Position numbers and translations under genes: made by a program. DNA of 18,315 nt from Burkholderiales bacterium (GTDB lineage: Bacteria > Pseudomonadota > Gammaproteobacteria > Burkholderiales > Burkholderiaceae): the NCBI GenBank assembly GCA_947371645.1, contig CANBQJ010000056.1, positions 1-18,315 of the forward strand. The letters run 5' to 3'. How positions within the stretch are numbered: position 1 is the stretch's first letter; each line of letters starts with the position of its first letter. Positions 1 through 7,424 of the stretch are shown piece by piece. The notes under the pieces were generated by a model. That model made no database searches. It was not told the DNA's origin and saw only the letters and a program-made list of their open reading frames with translations.

Positions 1-1397
1 GCAACCGCACGGTATGCGCCTGCCTTGCCCGGCACCTCGGTGACCTTCACCGAGGCCTCGCGCAGCGGGAACTGCGCCTTGGCTTCCTGGCTGGCACCGT
101 CGTCCAACAGCACGTACTGCGACACCCAGCGGTTCAAGAATTCTTCAACGTTGCCGGCCGCCGCGAAGCTGCCGATCTTGTCGCGCATCATGGCCTTGAG
201 GTAATGCGCCACACGCGACACGGCGAAGATGTACTGCAGCTGAGCCGACAACTGGGCGTTGGCGTTGGCCGCGTCCGAATCGAACTTCTTGGCCTTTTGC
301 ACCGACTGGGCGCCAAAGAAGGCGGCGTAATCGGTGTTCTTGCAGTGCACCAGGGGCATGAAGCCCAGGTCGCTGAGCTCCTTCTCACGGCGGTCCGTGA
401 TGGAGATCTCGGTGGGGCACTTCAGGGCCACCTCGCCGTCGTCCGTCTTGAAGGTGTGGGTGGGCAGGTCTTCCACCAGGCCACCGCCTTCGACGCCGCG
501 GATGGCTGCGCACCAGCCATAGCTCTCGAACGCAGAGGTCAGGCGGGCGGCAAAGGCGAAGGCCGTGTTCACCCACAGGTACTTGCTGTGGTCGGCGCCA
601 TCCACACGTTCCACGAAGTTGAAACCTTCGGTGGTGATGCCCTCCTTGGGGTCATAGGGCATGCGGCCCAAGAAGCGCGGCGCCGTCAAGCCCACATAGC
701 GCGCGTCTTCGGACTCTCGGAAGGACTTCCACTTGGCGTATTCGACGGTGTCAAAGACCTTGGACAGGTCGCGCGGCTTGCCGATGTCGGTGAAGGACTC
801 CAGGCCGAAGAGCTCAGGCGATGCGGCAGAGATGAACGGCGCATGGGCGGCGGCCGCCACATGCGACATCTGCTCGATGAAGTACATGTCTTCAGCGCCA
901 CGGCCCACGTCGAAGTCACCAATCAGCGCGGCGTACGGCGCGCCACCGAAGGTGCCAAACTCCTCTTCATAGACCTTCTTGAACAGCGCCGACTGGTCGA
1001 AGTCGATGGCGGTCTTGAAGTCCTTGACCAGTTCCTTCTTGGTGGTGTTGAACACCTTGATCTTGAGCTGCTCGCCCGTGGACGACTGCTTGCACAGGTA
1101 CTGCAAGCCCGTCCAGGTGGACTCGAGCTTCTGGAACTCGGCGGCGTGCATCACTTCGCTGAGCTGTTCAGAGATCAACTGGTCGATGTCGGCGATGCGG
1201 GCGTCGATGTTGGCCGAGAGGTTCTCGGAGACCACCACCGTGCCTTCGAGCACCTCTTTGACGAGCTCGCTGATGATGTCCTTGGCACGGGCGTGCTCGG
1301 AGTCGGACTTGGCCACCTTGCTCTTGGCAACGATGTCATCCAGGAGGCTGGTGCTTTCAAGCAGGGCACCGGTCTGGGTTTGCAGTTGTGCGCTCAT
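1..1397 (-). CDS. tssC: T6SS contractile sheath large subunit TssC (3' end outside window)
   Basis: TssC pairs with TssB to build the contractile sheath that drives the Hcp tube and spike out of the cell. 465 residues are visible and the frame is still open at the window edge. The family is usually about 490-500 residues, so only the last few dozen are missing. Family-typical stretches can be read: an N-terminal helical part with LLDDIVAKSKV near residue 18, ALIGDFDVGR, SHVAAAAHAPF, and FRESEDARYVGL around residue 226. The ATG at 1397 is preceded by AGGAG (1405-1409), which lies against the tssB stop codon at 1402-1404. With only four bases between the genes, translation is probably coupled, which fits subunits needed in equal amounts. 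Identification is from recall of family sequence; the C-terminus cannot be judged. Confidence 0.96.
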   Translation of the reverse strand, partial: MSAQLQTQTGALLESTSLLDDIVAKSKVAKSDSEHARAKDIISELVKEVLEGTVVVSENLSANIDARIADIDQLISEQLSEVMHAAEFQKLESTWTGLQYLCKQSSTGEQLKIKVFNTTKKELVKDFKTAIDFDQSALFKKVYEEEFGTFGGAPYAALIGDFDVGRGAEDMYFIEQMSHVAAAAHAPFISAASPELFGLESFTDIGKPRDLSKVFDTVEYAKWKSFRESEDARYVGLTAPRFLGRMPYDPKEGITTEGFNFVERVDGADHSKYLWVNTAFAFAARLTSAFESYGWCAAIRGVEGGGLVEDLPTHTFKTDDGEVALKCPTEISITDRREKELSDLGFMPLVHCKNTDYAAFFGAQSVQKAKKFDSDAANANAQLSAQLQYIFAVSRVAHYLKAMMRDKIGSFAAAGNVEEFLNRWVSQYVLLDDGASQEAKAQFPLREASVKVTEVPGKAGAYRAV

Positions 1398-1401
1398 GGT
1401 G

Positions 1402-1920
1402 TCACTCCTGTTCCGGCCGATGGGCTTCGGCGCGCAGTTGCTTGAGCTTTTCGGTGTTGCTCAGGACTTCGCCCAGCACGTCTTCCAGCTTCTCGTTGCC
1501 TGCGAGCTTGTTGCGCAGGTCGGAAAGCTTGGTGCGCGCTTCCAACAGCTTGCGCAGGGGCTCGACCTGATCAACCACCGACTCGGGACGGAAGTCGTCC
1601 ATCTTGTTGAATTCGAGGTTCACCGCGAACTCGCCGCCGTCAGGGCTGAGCTTGTTCTTGACGCGGTAGGTGGCGCGCGGCGCCATGCCCGAGAGCACCT
1701 CGTCGAAGTTGTCGAGGTCGACGTTGACGAACTTGCGGTCCTTCAGCTTGGGCAGCGGCTTGTCCGGATCCTGCTGGCCGGTGAAGTCGCCCAGCACCCC
1801 CATGACGAAGGGCAACTCTTTCTGCTCGATGGCATCACCGATCTCGACGTCATAGGTCAATTGCACGCGAGGGGGGCGCACGCGCTCCAGACGCTTCTGA
1901 ACGCTGTCTTTCTTGGCCAT
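1402..1920 (-). CDS. tssB: T6SS contractile sheath small subunit TssB
   Basis: TssB forms the heterodimer with TssC that polymerises into the cytoplasmic T6SS sheath. The 172-residue product has the usual family length and begins MAKKDSVQKRLERVRPPRV. It continues with VQLTYDVEIGDAIEQKELPF, FVMGVLGDFTG, and KFVNVDLDNFDEVL, all characteristic of the VipA/TssB family. The C-terminal part (about residues 110-172) is helical and charged, as expected for the segment that packs against TssC. The ATG at 1920 has an AAGGAAGGA-like ribosome binding stretch just upstream. It sits between the TPR lipoprotein gene (21 bp upstream) and tssC (4 bp downstream), so the three genes probably form one transcript. 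Confidence 0.96.
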   Translation of the reverse strand: MAKKDSVQKRLERVRPPRVQLTYDVEIGDAIEQKELPFVMGVLGDFTGQQDPDKPLPKLKDRKFVNVDLDNFDEVLSGMAPRATYRVKNKLSPDGGEFAVNLEFNKMDDFRPESVVDQVEPLRKLLEARTKLSDLRNKLAGNEKLEDVLGEVLSNTEKLKQLRAEAHRPEQE

Positions 1921-1941
1921 GGGGAATCCTTCCTTGTACGT

Positions 1942-2661
1942 TTACTGCAGAGCACCAAAGGGATTGCTTCGGCCATTGCCCGCAGCGGGTGCAGGCGATG
2001 GCCGAGGCTTGACGGCCGCGCCGGCTGCCGGCGCAGGGATGTTCGAGGTGTTGACCGCCGGAGCATTGCCGGGCACCGAGGCTGTTGCCACGCGGGCCAC
2101 AGGGCGCGCGGCCACCCGCGGTGCGGGCTTGGCCGCTTCGGGTGCCGACGCGGAACCCGCCACCGGCGGCACCAGGATGGGCTCACCGAGGGCCTCGCGA
2201 ATGATCTTGGCCACGCTTTCGGCTTCGCTGCGGGCAGAACCCGTGACCTCATTGGCCTTGCGGAGTTGGTCCAAGGCTTCGGCACTGACGCGCAGCCCGC
2301 TGACGGCGAGGATGCTGCGAGCGGTGTTGTCGTTCACATCGCGTTGCAGGACTTCCTGCGCTTCGGTGATGGCCACGCCGTACTGGCGCTTCTCAAAGTG
2401 AAACTGTGCCTTCTTGAGCCAGGGTTGCTTGGCTGATGGGTCCAGCTGGATGGCCTCGTCGAGGCTGTTCATGGCCTGGTCGGTGTTGCCAGCCTTGAGC
2501 GCAGCATCTGCGGCCGTGAGCTTGGTGTCCAGCTTCTCTTGCAGGGCCAGCTTTTCACTCAAGGCTTCATCACCTTTCGGGGTGCTGGAACATGCGGCCA
2601 TGCCCACACAAGTCGCAACCCACAACACATGGCCCAAGCCACGGCGCAACGAAGCCGTCAT
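1942..2661 (-). CDS. TPR-containing lipoprotein, first gene of the tssBC transcript
   Basis: The 239-residue product starts with a lipoprotein signal: basic RR at residues 6-7, a hydrophobic stretch, then lipobox M-A-A-C with the lipidated Cys at 24. A Ser at +2 predicts outer-membrane sorting. Residues about 40-140 look like tetratricopeptide helices (AADAALKAGNTDQAMNSLDE, then KAQFHFEKRQYGVAITEAQE). Residues about 165-239 are a low-complexity Pro/Ala tail with many APAA and VAR pieces, probably disordered. It lies 21 bp upstream of tssB on the same strand and opposite tssJ, so it is probably produced with the secretion system. I do not recognise it as one of the 13 core Tss components. It may be an accessory that aids envelope assembly or peptidoglycan passage, but its role is not shown by sequence. 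A GGGAG ribosome site precedes the ATG. Confidence 0.85.
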   Translation of the reverse strand: MTASLRRGLGHVLWVATCVGMAACSSTPKGDEALSEKLALQEKLDTKLTAADAALKAGNTDQAMNSLDEAIQLDPSAKQPWLKKAQFHFEKRQYGVAITEAQEVLQRDVNDNTARSILAVSGLRVSAEALDQLRKANEVTGSARSEAESVAKIIREALGEPILVPPVAGSASAPEAAKPAPRVAARPVARVATASVPGNAPAVNTSNIPAPAAGAAVKPRPSPAPAAGNGRSNPFGALQ

Positions 2662-2903
2662 CGACTTTCACTCCCTGATTTATTCATCGCAAGGCTCATT
2701 GGCGGCCTTGAACAGGGCGGATTAGAGCCGAATTCAAAGTGGGCAACCGCCCCCGAAAGGGGGTGGTTTACAGACTCTTGCATCTCGTTGCAAATGCCGC
2801 CCCACCAAGAGGAGGGGCCCTGGCTTCAATCGCTGCCGAACCTTCTTACACTGGCCCGCTGCAGTCATTGAAGCGGTGCCACATCGAGCCCGCACAAGGG
2901 ATC
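2662..2903. promoter_or_regulatory. Divergent control region between the two T6SS half-operons
   Basis: This 242-bp non-coding stretch separates the TPR-lipoprotein/tssB/tssC unit from tssJ/tssK/tssL and must hold promoters for both. The strongest structure is a GAAA-loop hairpin at 2745-2768 (listed separately). A smaller inverted repeat, TTGCA-N6-TGCAA, lies at 2778-2793. A weak sigma70-like pair on the plus strand is TTCAAT (2825-2830), 16 bp, TACACT (2847-2852), which would give tssJ a leader of about 45 nt. I found no convincing sigma54 -24/-12 element. The promoter role follows from position; the exact elements are uncertain. Confidence 0.6.
2745..2768. other. Strong 10-bp hairpin with GAAA tetraloop in the T6SS divergent region
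   Basis: The left arm AACCGCCCCC (2745-2754) pairs with the right arm GGGGGTGGTT (2759-2768) around the loop GAAA (2755-2758). All ten positions pair, one of them as G-U in plus-strand RNA. GAAA is a GNRA-type loop, which stabilises RNA hairpins. No T-tract follows on either strand and no gene ends here, so an intrinsic terminator is unlikely. It lies 84 bp upstream of the lipoprotein start and 136 bp upstream of the tssJ start. It could be a leader-RNA structure or a DNA palindrome bound by a regulator. Confidence 0.7.
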
Positions 2904-3641
2904 ATGAACAGAGCATCAATCGGGGAAGGCCGCGCTCATCGGCACGGCAATGGCAGGCGTGCGTCTTCGCGGGCGCTGGCCTCCATGCTTTGCGCCATCG
3001 CCTTGCTGTCTGCCTGCGCTTCTGCCCCGCAAGCCCCCCCGGCACCTCCAGTTGCTGGCGTGCCCGCCGAGAACAATGGCGTACTCGGGTGGCTGGCCGG
3101 GTTCAAGGACAAGGCCCTCTCCCTTGTGGGTGTCAAACCGCCTGCGCTGCCCGATGCCCCCGATGCGCCGGATGTCCCCGACAGCGCCTTGCCCGACCGC
3201 CGCATCACCATCAAGCTCTTCGCCAGCACGTCGTTGAACGTGAGCGACGAGGGCCAGCCTTTGGGGCTGGTGGTGCGCCTCTACAGGCTGCGCACGGCAG
3301 ACACTTTCCAGTCCGCCTCGCCTGACATCTTCGGCGACACCGCCAAAGAGAAAGCGGCCTTCGGCGACGATCTGGTCTCGACGCGCGAGGTGGTGGTCAA
3401 GCCTGGGCAGCACTATGAAACGGTCGACAAGTTCGGCCGTGAGGCCCGCTTCATCGGCGTGGTTGGCCTGTTTCGCAAACCAGCAGAGGGCCGCTGGCGC
3501 CAGGTCTTCGAAGCCCGCAGCGCCGAGATCACGGGCATCGGCATGGGCGCGCACGCCTGCGCCTTGAGCGTGCAGGTCGGCAAGCCCATGGGCGCGGGTG
3601 CCACCCTGGCCAAGTGGTCCGGCGCCTCCTGCCCGCACTGA
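2904..3641 (+). CDS. tssJ: T6SS outer-membrane lipoprotein TssJ
   Basis: TssJ anchors the T6SS membrane complex to the outer membrane and binds the periplasmic part of TssM. From the ATG at 2904 the product is 245 residues. It has a basic N-terminus, a hydrophobic segment from residue 28 and lipobox L-S-A-C with the lipidated Cys at 38. A Pro/Ala/Asp linker (residues about 41-98, including DAPDAPDVPD) leads to the beta-sandwich domain from about residue 100. That domain shows the family signature ITIKLFASTSLNV, GLVVRLYRLR, and later FIGVVGLFRKP. AAGGG at 2896-2900 supports this start, although its spacing of three bases is short; the ATG at 2985, next to the hydrophobic segment, is an alternative. 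An in-frame upstream extension to 2739 is rejected because it would bury the signal peptide. The linker is long for the family. Confidence 0.93.
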   Translation: MNRASIGEGRAHRHGNGRRASSRALASMLCAIALLSACASAPQAPPAPPVAGVPAENNGVLGWLAGFKDKALSLVGVKPPALPDAPDAPDVPDSALPDRRITIKLFASTSLNVSDEGQPLGLVVRLYRLRTADTFQSASPDIFGDTAKEKAAFGDDLVSTREVVVKPGQHYETVDKFGREARFIGVVGLFRKPAEGRWRQVFEARSAEITGIGMGAHACALSVQVGKPMGAGATLAKWSGASCPH

Positions 3642-3677
3642 ATCCAAGCCCTCACCGGCATGACCCCCACTCCACCC

Positions 3678-3682
3678 AAGGC
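3678..3682 (+). promoter_or_regulatory. Ribosome binding site that fixes the tssK GTG start
   Basis: AAGG at 3679-3682, extended by the A at 3678, lies six bases before the GTG at 3689-3691. No ATG lies in frame near this point, and the next in-frame upstream start (3614) falls inside tssJ. The protein also begins to match the TssK family (SPKVLWGEGLFLRPQHF) right after this codon, so GTG is the best start. Confidence 0.65.
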
Positions 3683-3688
3683 AGCAAC

Positions 3689-5053
3689 GTGATCCAGTCT
3701 CCCAAAGTCCTTTGGGGCGAAGGCCTCTTCCTGCGGCCTCAGCACTTTCAGCAACAGGACGCGTACCACGAGTGGCGACTGGCCCAGGTCGCCCGCCTGC
3801 TGCACCCCTATGCCTGGGGCGTGCGGCACATCAAGGTCGACACCGACGCTTTGCAAACGGGCATGCTGCGGCTGCTGGAGTTGCAGGTGGTGATGCCCGA
3901 TGGCGAGCTGTTCAACGCCCCCACGGAAGATGAACTGCCACCGCCCGTGGCGTTGAGTGACCTGCAACAAGATGCCGGTGCCGGCGCGCTGGACTGGGTC
4001 TTTCACCTGACGATGGCGCCCTTGCGGCAACAGGGCAGCAACATGGCCGCCAGCCGTGAGGCCGCAGACACGGCCGTGCGCTACTTCCGCTCGGCCCGGC
4101 AGATGCCCGACACCTTCACCGACGCGGTGCAAGCCGAGGTGGTGGTGCTGCGCAAGTCTGCGCGCCTGCAGGCAGAAGACACGCCCCGCGCCCACCTGGT
4201 CAACCTGCCACTGCTGCGCCTCAAACGCACGTCCACAGGCGGCTTCGAGCTGGACCAGCGCTTCCTGCCCCCCAGCCTGCACATCCAGTCTTCGCCGGCG
4301 CTGTTCCTGTCGCTGCGGCGCCTGCTGGACGTGCTGCAGGCCAAGGTCGATGCGCTCTATGGCCTGCACCGCGAGCCCAGCAAGAACATCATCGAGTTCC
4401 GCTCGGGCGACGTGGCCTCGTTCTGGCTGCTGCACACCGCCAGCACGGCCTTTGCGGGCCTGAGCCACCTGGCCCGCCACCCTGCCCTGCACCCCGAGCG
4501 CCTCTTCGAGAAGCTGCTGGAGCTGGCCGGTGCGCTGATGACCTTTTCCAAGAACTTCACCCTGGCCGACCTGCCCACCTACGATCACCTGAATCCAGGC
4601 CCCGGCTTCGCCAGGCTGGACCAGATCGTGCGCGAGCTGCTGGAAACCGTGATCTCCACGCGCTACTTTGCCGTGGCGCTGCACGAGAAGGCGCCGTCCT
4701 TCCACCAGGGCAGGCTGGATTCGGAGCAGATCCAGCTTGGCGCCACGCAGCTGTTCCTGGGTGTGACCGCCGCCATGCCGCCGGCCGAACTGGTCGAGGC
4801 CGTGCCCGCACGTTTCAAGCTGGGTGCCCCGGACGATGTGGACAAACTGGTGCTCTCGGCCATGCCCGGCGTGAAGCTGGTGCACGCCCCACAGGTGCCA
4901 GCCGCCGTGCCCGTGCGCCCAGGCTGCTACTACTTCACCATCGAGCCTCGCGGCAACCTCTATGAACGCATGATGCAGGCCCAGGCGCTGACCATCTATA
5001 CCCCCCAAGGTATACCGGACCTGCGCCTGGAATTGATCGCGGTGAACGCCTGA
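3689..5053 (+). CDS. tssK: T6SS baseplate adaptor TssK
   Basis: TssK is the trimeric baseplate protein that links the TssEFG wedge to the TssL/TssM membrane complex. Read from GTG 3689 the product is 454 residues, close to the usual 440-450. The hallmark N-terminus is present: SPKVLWGEGLFLRPQHFQQQD, residues 4-24. The middle carries the typical LPLLRLKR and HIQSSPALFLSLRRLLDVLQ segments. The C-terminal domain contains VPARFKLGAPDDVDKLVLSA, GCYYFTIEPRGNLYERM and a final LRLELIAVN, as in the TssL-binding end of the family. It starts 47 bp after tssJ and ends 11 bp before tssL on the same strand, so tssJKL are probably co-transcribed. Identity is secure; the start rests on family alignment from memory and on the ribosome site. 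Confidence 0.96.
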   Translation: MIQSPKVLWGEGLFLRPQHFQQQDAYHEWRLAQVARLLHPYAWGVRHIKVDTDALQTGMLRLLELQVVMPDGELFNAPTEDELPPPVALSDLQQDAGAGALDWVFHLTMAPLRQQGSNMAASREAADTAVRYFRSARQMPDTFTDAVQAEVVVLRKSARLQAEDTPRAHLVNLPLLRLKRTSTGGFELDQRFLPPSLHIQSSPALFLSLRRLLDVLQAKVDALYGLHREPSKNIIEFRSGDVASFWLLHTASTAFAGLSHLARHPALHPERLFEKLLELAGALMTFSKNFTLADLPTYDHLNPGPGFARLDQIVRELLETVISTRYFAVALHEKAPSFHQGRLDSEQIQLGATQLFLGVTAAMPPAELVEAVPARFKLGAPDDVDKLVLSAMPGVKLVHAPQVPAAVPVRPGCYYFTIEPRGNLYERMMQAQALTIYTPQGIPDLRLELIAVNA

Positions 5054-5064
5054 AAGAGCCCACC

Positions 5065-5865
5065 ATGAATGCCCCTTCCCGCGCACCCAAGTTGTTCGAC
5101 GACGCAGCGTCGCCCACGCGCCGCGGCACCCACCTGCACGAGGTGAGCACCGAATCGCAGACCGCCCGCAGCCTCATCGACCTGATGTACGACGGCTTCT
5201 ATCTGCTCTTCTTGCTCAAGGGCAAGCACGCCCCGCAAGATGCAGAAGCTTTCCGAGAACGCATCAAGGCCTTCCTGTCTCAGTTCGAGCGGGGTGCGGC
5301 CAAACTGGGCGCCGGCGCAGAAGACGTCTTTGCCTGCAAGTACGCCTTCTGCGCCACCCTCGATGAGGCCGTGCTGATGTCGCAGTTCAAGGTCAAGGAA
5401 TCCTGGCAGCGCATGCCGCTGCAGCTGCAATTCTTTGGCGAGCAACTGGCAGGCGAGCGCTTCTTTGACAAGCTGGAAGACCTGCGCCGCGAGGGCGTTG
5501 CACGTGTGCAGGTGCTGGAGGTCTTCCACATGTGCCTGTTACTGGGCTACCAGGGCAAGTACCTCATCGAGGGCAGTGAAAAGCTCAACTACCTCAGCGC
5601 CCGACTGGGCGACGAGGTGGCCCGCATGAAGGGCGCCAGCGCGGGCTTTGCGCCGCACTGGCAAGCACCCGACCGCATCGCCAACCAGCTCAGGCACGAG
5701 CTGCCCTTGTGGGTGATGGGCGCCGTCTTTGGTCTGCTGGCTGCGGGCGCCTACCTGGCCCTGAGCTGGCAGCTCACACGCGGCAGCCGCGAGGCCCTCG
5801 GCCAGCATCACCACATCGTTCAGATGGCGCCACAAGTGGCCAACATCACCATCACCCTGCCCTGA
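5065..5865 (+). CDS. tssL: T6SS inner-membrane protein TssL (DotU/IcmH family, short form)
   Basis: TssL is a tail-anchored inner-membrane protein that joins TssM and TssJ in the trans-envelope complex and docks TssK. The 266-residue product has a cytoplasmic helical domain with family motifs: SLIDLMYDGFYLLFLLKG near residue 36, YAFCATLDEAVL at 93-104, and VFHMCLLLGYQGKYL at 153-167. One transmembrane helix follows at about residues 214-236. Only about 30 residues come after it, so this is the short form with no fused OmpA-like peptidoglycan-binding domain. A separate anchor such as TagL or another envelope protein would be needed. AAAGAG precedes the ATG. Unlike many clusters, tssM does not follow; the next gene is rarA on the opposite strand. 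Confidence 0.95.
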   Translation: MNAPSRAPKLFDDAASPTRRGTHLHEVSTESQTARSLIDLMYDGFYLLFLLKGKHAPQDAEAFRERIKAFLSQFERGAAKLGAGAEDVFACKYAFCATLDEAVLMSQFKVKESWQRMPLQLQFFGEQLAGERFFDKLEDLRREGVARVQVLEVFHMCLLLGYQGKYLIEGSEKLNYLSARLGDEVARMKGASAGFAPHWQAPDRIANQLRHELPLWVMGAVFGLLAAGAYLALSWQLTRGSREALGQHHHIVQMAPQVANITITLP

Positions 5866-5870
5866 CTTGA

Positions 5871-5906
5871 CGTGGCATGAGCTCGGCGTGGCATGAGCTC
5901 GGCGTG
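5871..5906. repeat. 16-bp tandem direct repeat at the tssL/rarA junction
   Basis: The unit CGTGGCATGAGCTCGG occurs at 5871-5886 and again at 5887-5902, followed by a partial third copy, CGTG (5903-5906). It fills most of the 46-bp gap between the converging tssL and rarA genes. Each copy holds the palindrome GAGCTC, so the two copies can also pair as a 6-bp stem. No T-tract is present, so it is a poor intrinsic terminator. It probably arose by slippage at the edge of the T6SS cluster. Confidence 0.85.
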
Positions 5907-5911
5907 ATGAA

Positions 5912-7228
5912 TCAGTCGCCCTGGTCGGCGTCTGCATCGAGCTGGCGCAGGAATGCCAGCTTTTCGGCGATCTTGGCCTCCAGGCCGCGCCCGACGGGCT
6001 GGTACCAGCGGGGCTCGGCCATGCCCTCCGGCAGGTAATGCTCACCGGCTGCGTAGGCATGTGGCTCGTCGTGGGCATAGCGGTAGGCCTTGCCATGGCC
6101 CAGCTCCTTCATGAGCTTGGTGGGCGCGTTGCGCAGGTGGATGGGCACGGGCCGCGTGCCATCCTGCTTCACGAAGGCGCGCGCCGCGTTGTAGGCCTTG
6201 TAGCCGGCATTGCTCTTGGCCGCCGAAGCCATGTACAGCACCGCCTGGGCCAAGGCCAGTTCGCCCTCGGGCGCGCCCAGACGGTCCAGGGTCTGGGCCG
6301 CATCATTGGCCACCTGCATGGCGCGCGGGTCGGCCAGGCCGATGTCCTCCCAGGCCATGCGCACGATGCGGCGCACCAGGTAGTGCGGGTCGGCGCCGCC
6401 ATCCAACATGCGGCACAGCCAGTACAGCGCGGCATCGGGGTTGGAGCCTCGCACCGATTTGTGCAGGGCCGAGATCTGGTCGTAGAACTGGTCGCCGCCC
6501 TTGTCGAAGCGGCGCAGGCTCTGGCTGACGGCCTGCTGCAAGAAGGCGGGGTCCACCTCGGTGCGTCCTGCGGCAACGGCGGCGGTGCGGCATTGTTCCA
6601 GCACGTTCAAAAAGCGGCGGGCGTCGCCATCGGCCTGATCGATCAAACCCGCAATGGCCTCTTCCGTGAAGCGCAGCCCCGCCAGGGCCTGGCCCGAAGC
6701 CCGGTCAAACAACTGCCGCAACTCTGCCGGCTGCAGGGACTGCAGCACGTGCACCTGCGCACGGGACAACAAGGCCGCATTGACTTCAAACGATGGGTTT
6801 TCGGTGGTCGCGCCAATGAAGGTCACCAGGCCCGACTCGACAAAAGGCAGCAGGCCATCTTGCTGTGACTTGTTGAAGCGGTGGATCTCGTCCACAAAGA
6901 GGATGGTGCGCTTGCCTTGGGCGCGGTGCAGTTCGGCCTGTTCCATGGCCGCGCGGATGTCCTTCACGCCCGAGAACACCGCAGACAGCGCAATGAATTC
7001 GCAGCCGAAGGCATGCGCCGTGAGCCGTGCCAGCGTGGTCTTGCCCACGCCCGGCGGCCCCCACAGGATCATGGAGTGCAGCGCACCAGACTCGAACGCC
7101 AGACGCAAGGGCCGCCCGGGCCCCAGCAAGTGGCTTTGCCCGATGACGTCATCCAGCCGCGCGGGGCGCAGCAGTTCGGCCAGCGGTTGGTGGGTGGACG
7201 AGGGCTCAGGCGCAAACAGGTCGGACAT
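5912..7228 (-). CDS. rarA: Replication-associated recombination protein A (AAA+ ATPase)
   Basis: RarA (MgsA) is a clamp-loader-like AAA+ ATPase that acts at stalled replication forks with SSB. The 438-residue product has the expected length. Visible motifs are an N-terminal PLAELLRPARLDDVIGQSHL, Walker A GPPGVGKTT at 57-65, Walker B ILFVDEIHRFNKSQQD at about 109-123, and sensor-1-like GATTENPSFEVN from 139. Further on come SLRRFDKGGDQFYDQISALHKSVRGSNPDAALYW and an arginine-rich RRIVRMAWEDIGLADPRA segment. In enterobacteria rarA sits right after lolA; here the same order is kept but about 3.7 kb of other genes lie between. The ATG at 7228 lacks a strong ribosome site, and an 18-bp palindrome sits 47 bp upstream of it. 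Confidence 0.97.
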   Translation of the reverse strand: MSDLFAPEPSSTHQPLAELLRPARLDDVIGQSHLLGPGRPLRLAFESGALHSMILWGPPGVGKTTLARLTAHAFGCEFIALSAVFSGVKDIRAAMEQAELHRAQGKRTILFVDEIHRFNKSQQDGLLPFVESGLVTFIGATTENPSFEVNAALLSRAQVHVLQSLQPAELRQLFDRASGQALAGLRFTEEAIAGLIDQADGDARRFLNVLEQCRTAAVAAGRTEVDPAFLQQAVSQSLRRFDKGGDQFYDQISALHKSVRGSNPDAALYWLCRMLDGGADPHYLVRRIVRMAWEDIGLADPRAMQVANDAAQTLDRLGAPEGELALAQAVLYMASAAKSNAGYKAYNAARAFVKQDGTRPVPIHLRNAPTKLMKELGHGKAYRYAHDEPHAYAAGEHYLPEGMAEPRWYQPVGRGLEAKIAEKLAFLRQLDADADQGD

Positions 7229-7275
7229 GCATCGATTGTCGCGCGACGTCGGGCTGGCCTGCTTGCTCAGCGGAA

Positions 7276-7293
7276 ATGGTCCGAACGGACCAT
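7276..7293. promoter_or_regulatory. Perfect 18-bp palindrome upstream of rarA (candidate operator)
   Basis: ATGGTCCG (7276-7283), spacer AA, CGGACCAT (7286-7293): both 8-bp arms match without error. It is 47 bp upstream of the rarA start and 131 bp upstream of the small-peptide gene that diverges from rarA. The form suits a dimeric repressor site. It does not match a betaproteobacterial LexA box (CTGT-N8-ACAG). Its half-sites resemble the TGGTC of GntR/FadR-type operators, but the spacing is wider. The regulator is unknown. Confidence 0.55.
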
Positions 7294-7424
7294 GCTGATC
7301 CCTCGAATTGTGACGTTTTGATGAAGGTAACTACCAATTACAGGTGCCCCCGGTCGGCGCATGCTCTTTTGACCGCCCACGACGCAGTCCGGTCGAAAGC
7401 TGCAACCCAAAAAGAGGTGAAACC

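Noticed and set aside
204..1445. Long plus-strand open frame opposite tssC
   Set aside because: It lies opposite a clear tssC frame, has a His/Gly/Leu-rich composition typical of high-GC antisense reading, and matches no family I know.
979..2436. Plus-strand open frame across tssC, tssB and the TPR lipoprotein
   Set aside because: It spans three recognisable opposite-strand genes, and its composition changes abruptly along its length, as expected of a chance frame.
2745..2768. GAAA-loop hairpin as an intrinsic terminator
   Set aside because: No T-tract follows on either strand and no gene ends nearby.
2739..2903. Upstream in-frame extension of TssJ
   Set aside because: It would put about 55 residues before a good lipoprotein signal peptide and run through the hairpin region.
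3413..5086. 557-residue minus-strand open frame opposite tssK
   Set aside because: TssK is recognised beyond doubt on the plus strand; the antisense product is Gln/His/Gly-rich without domains.
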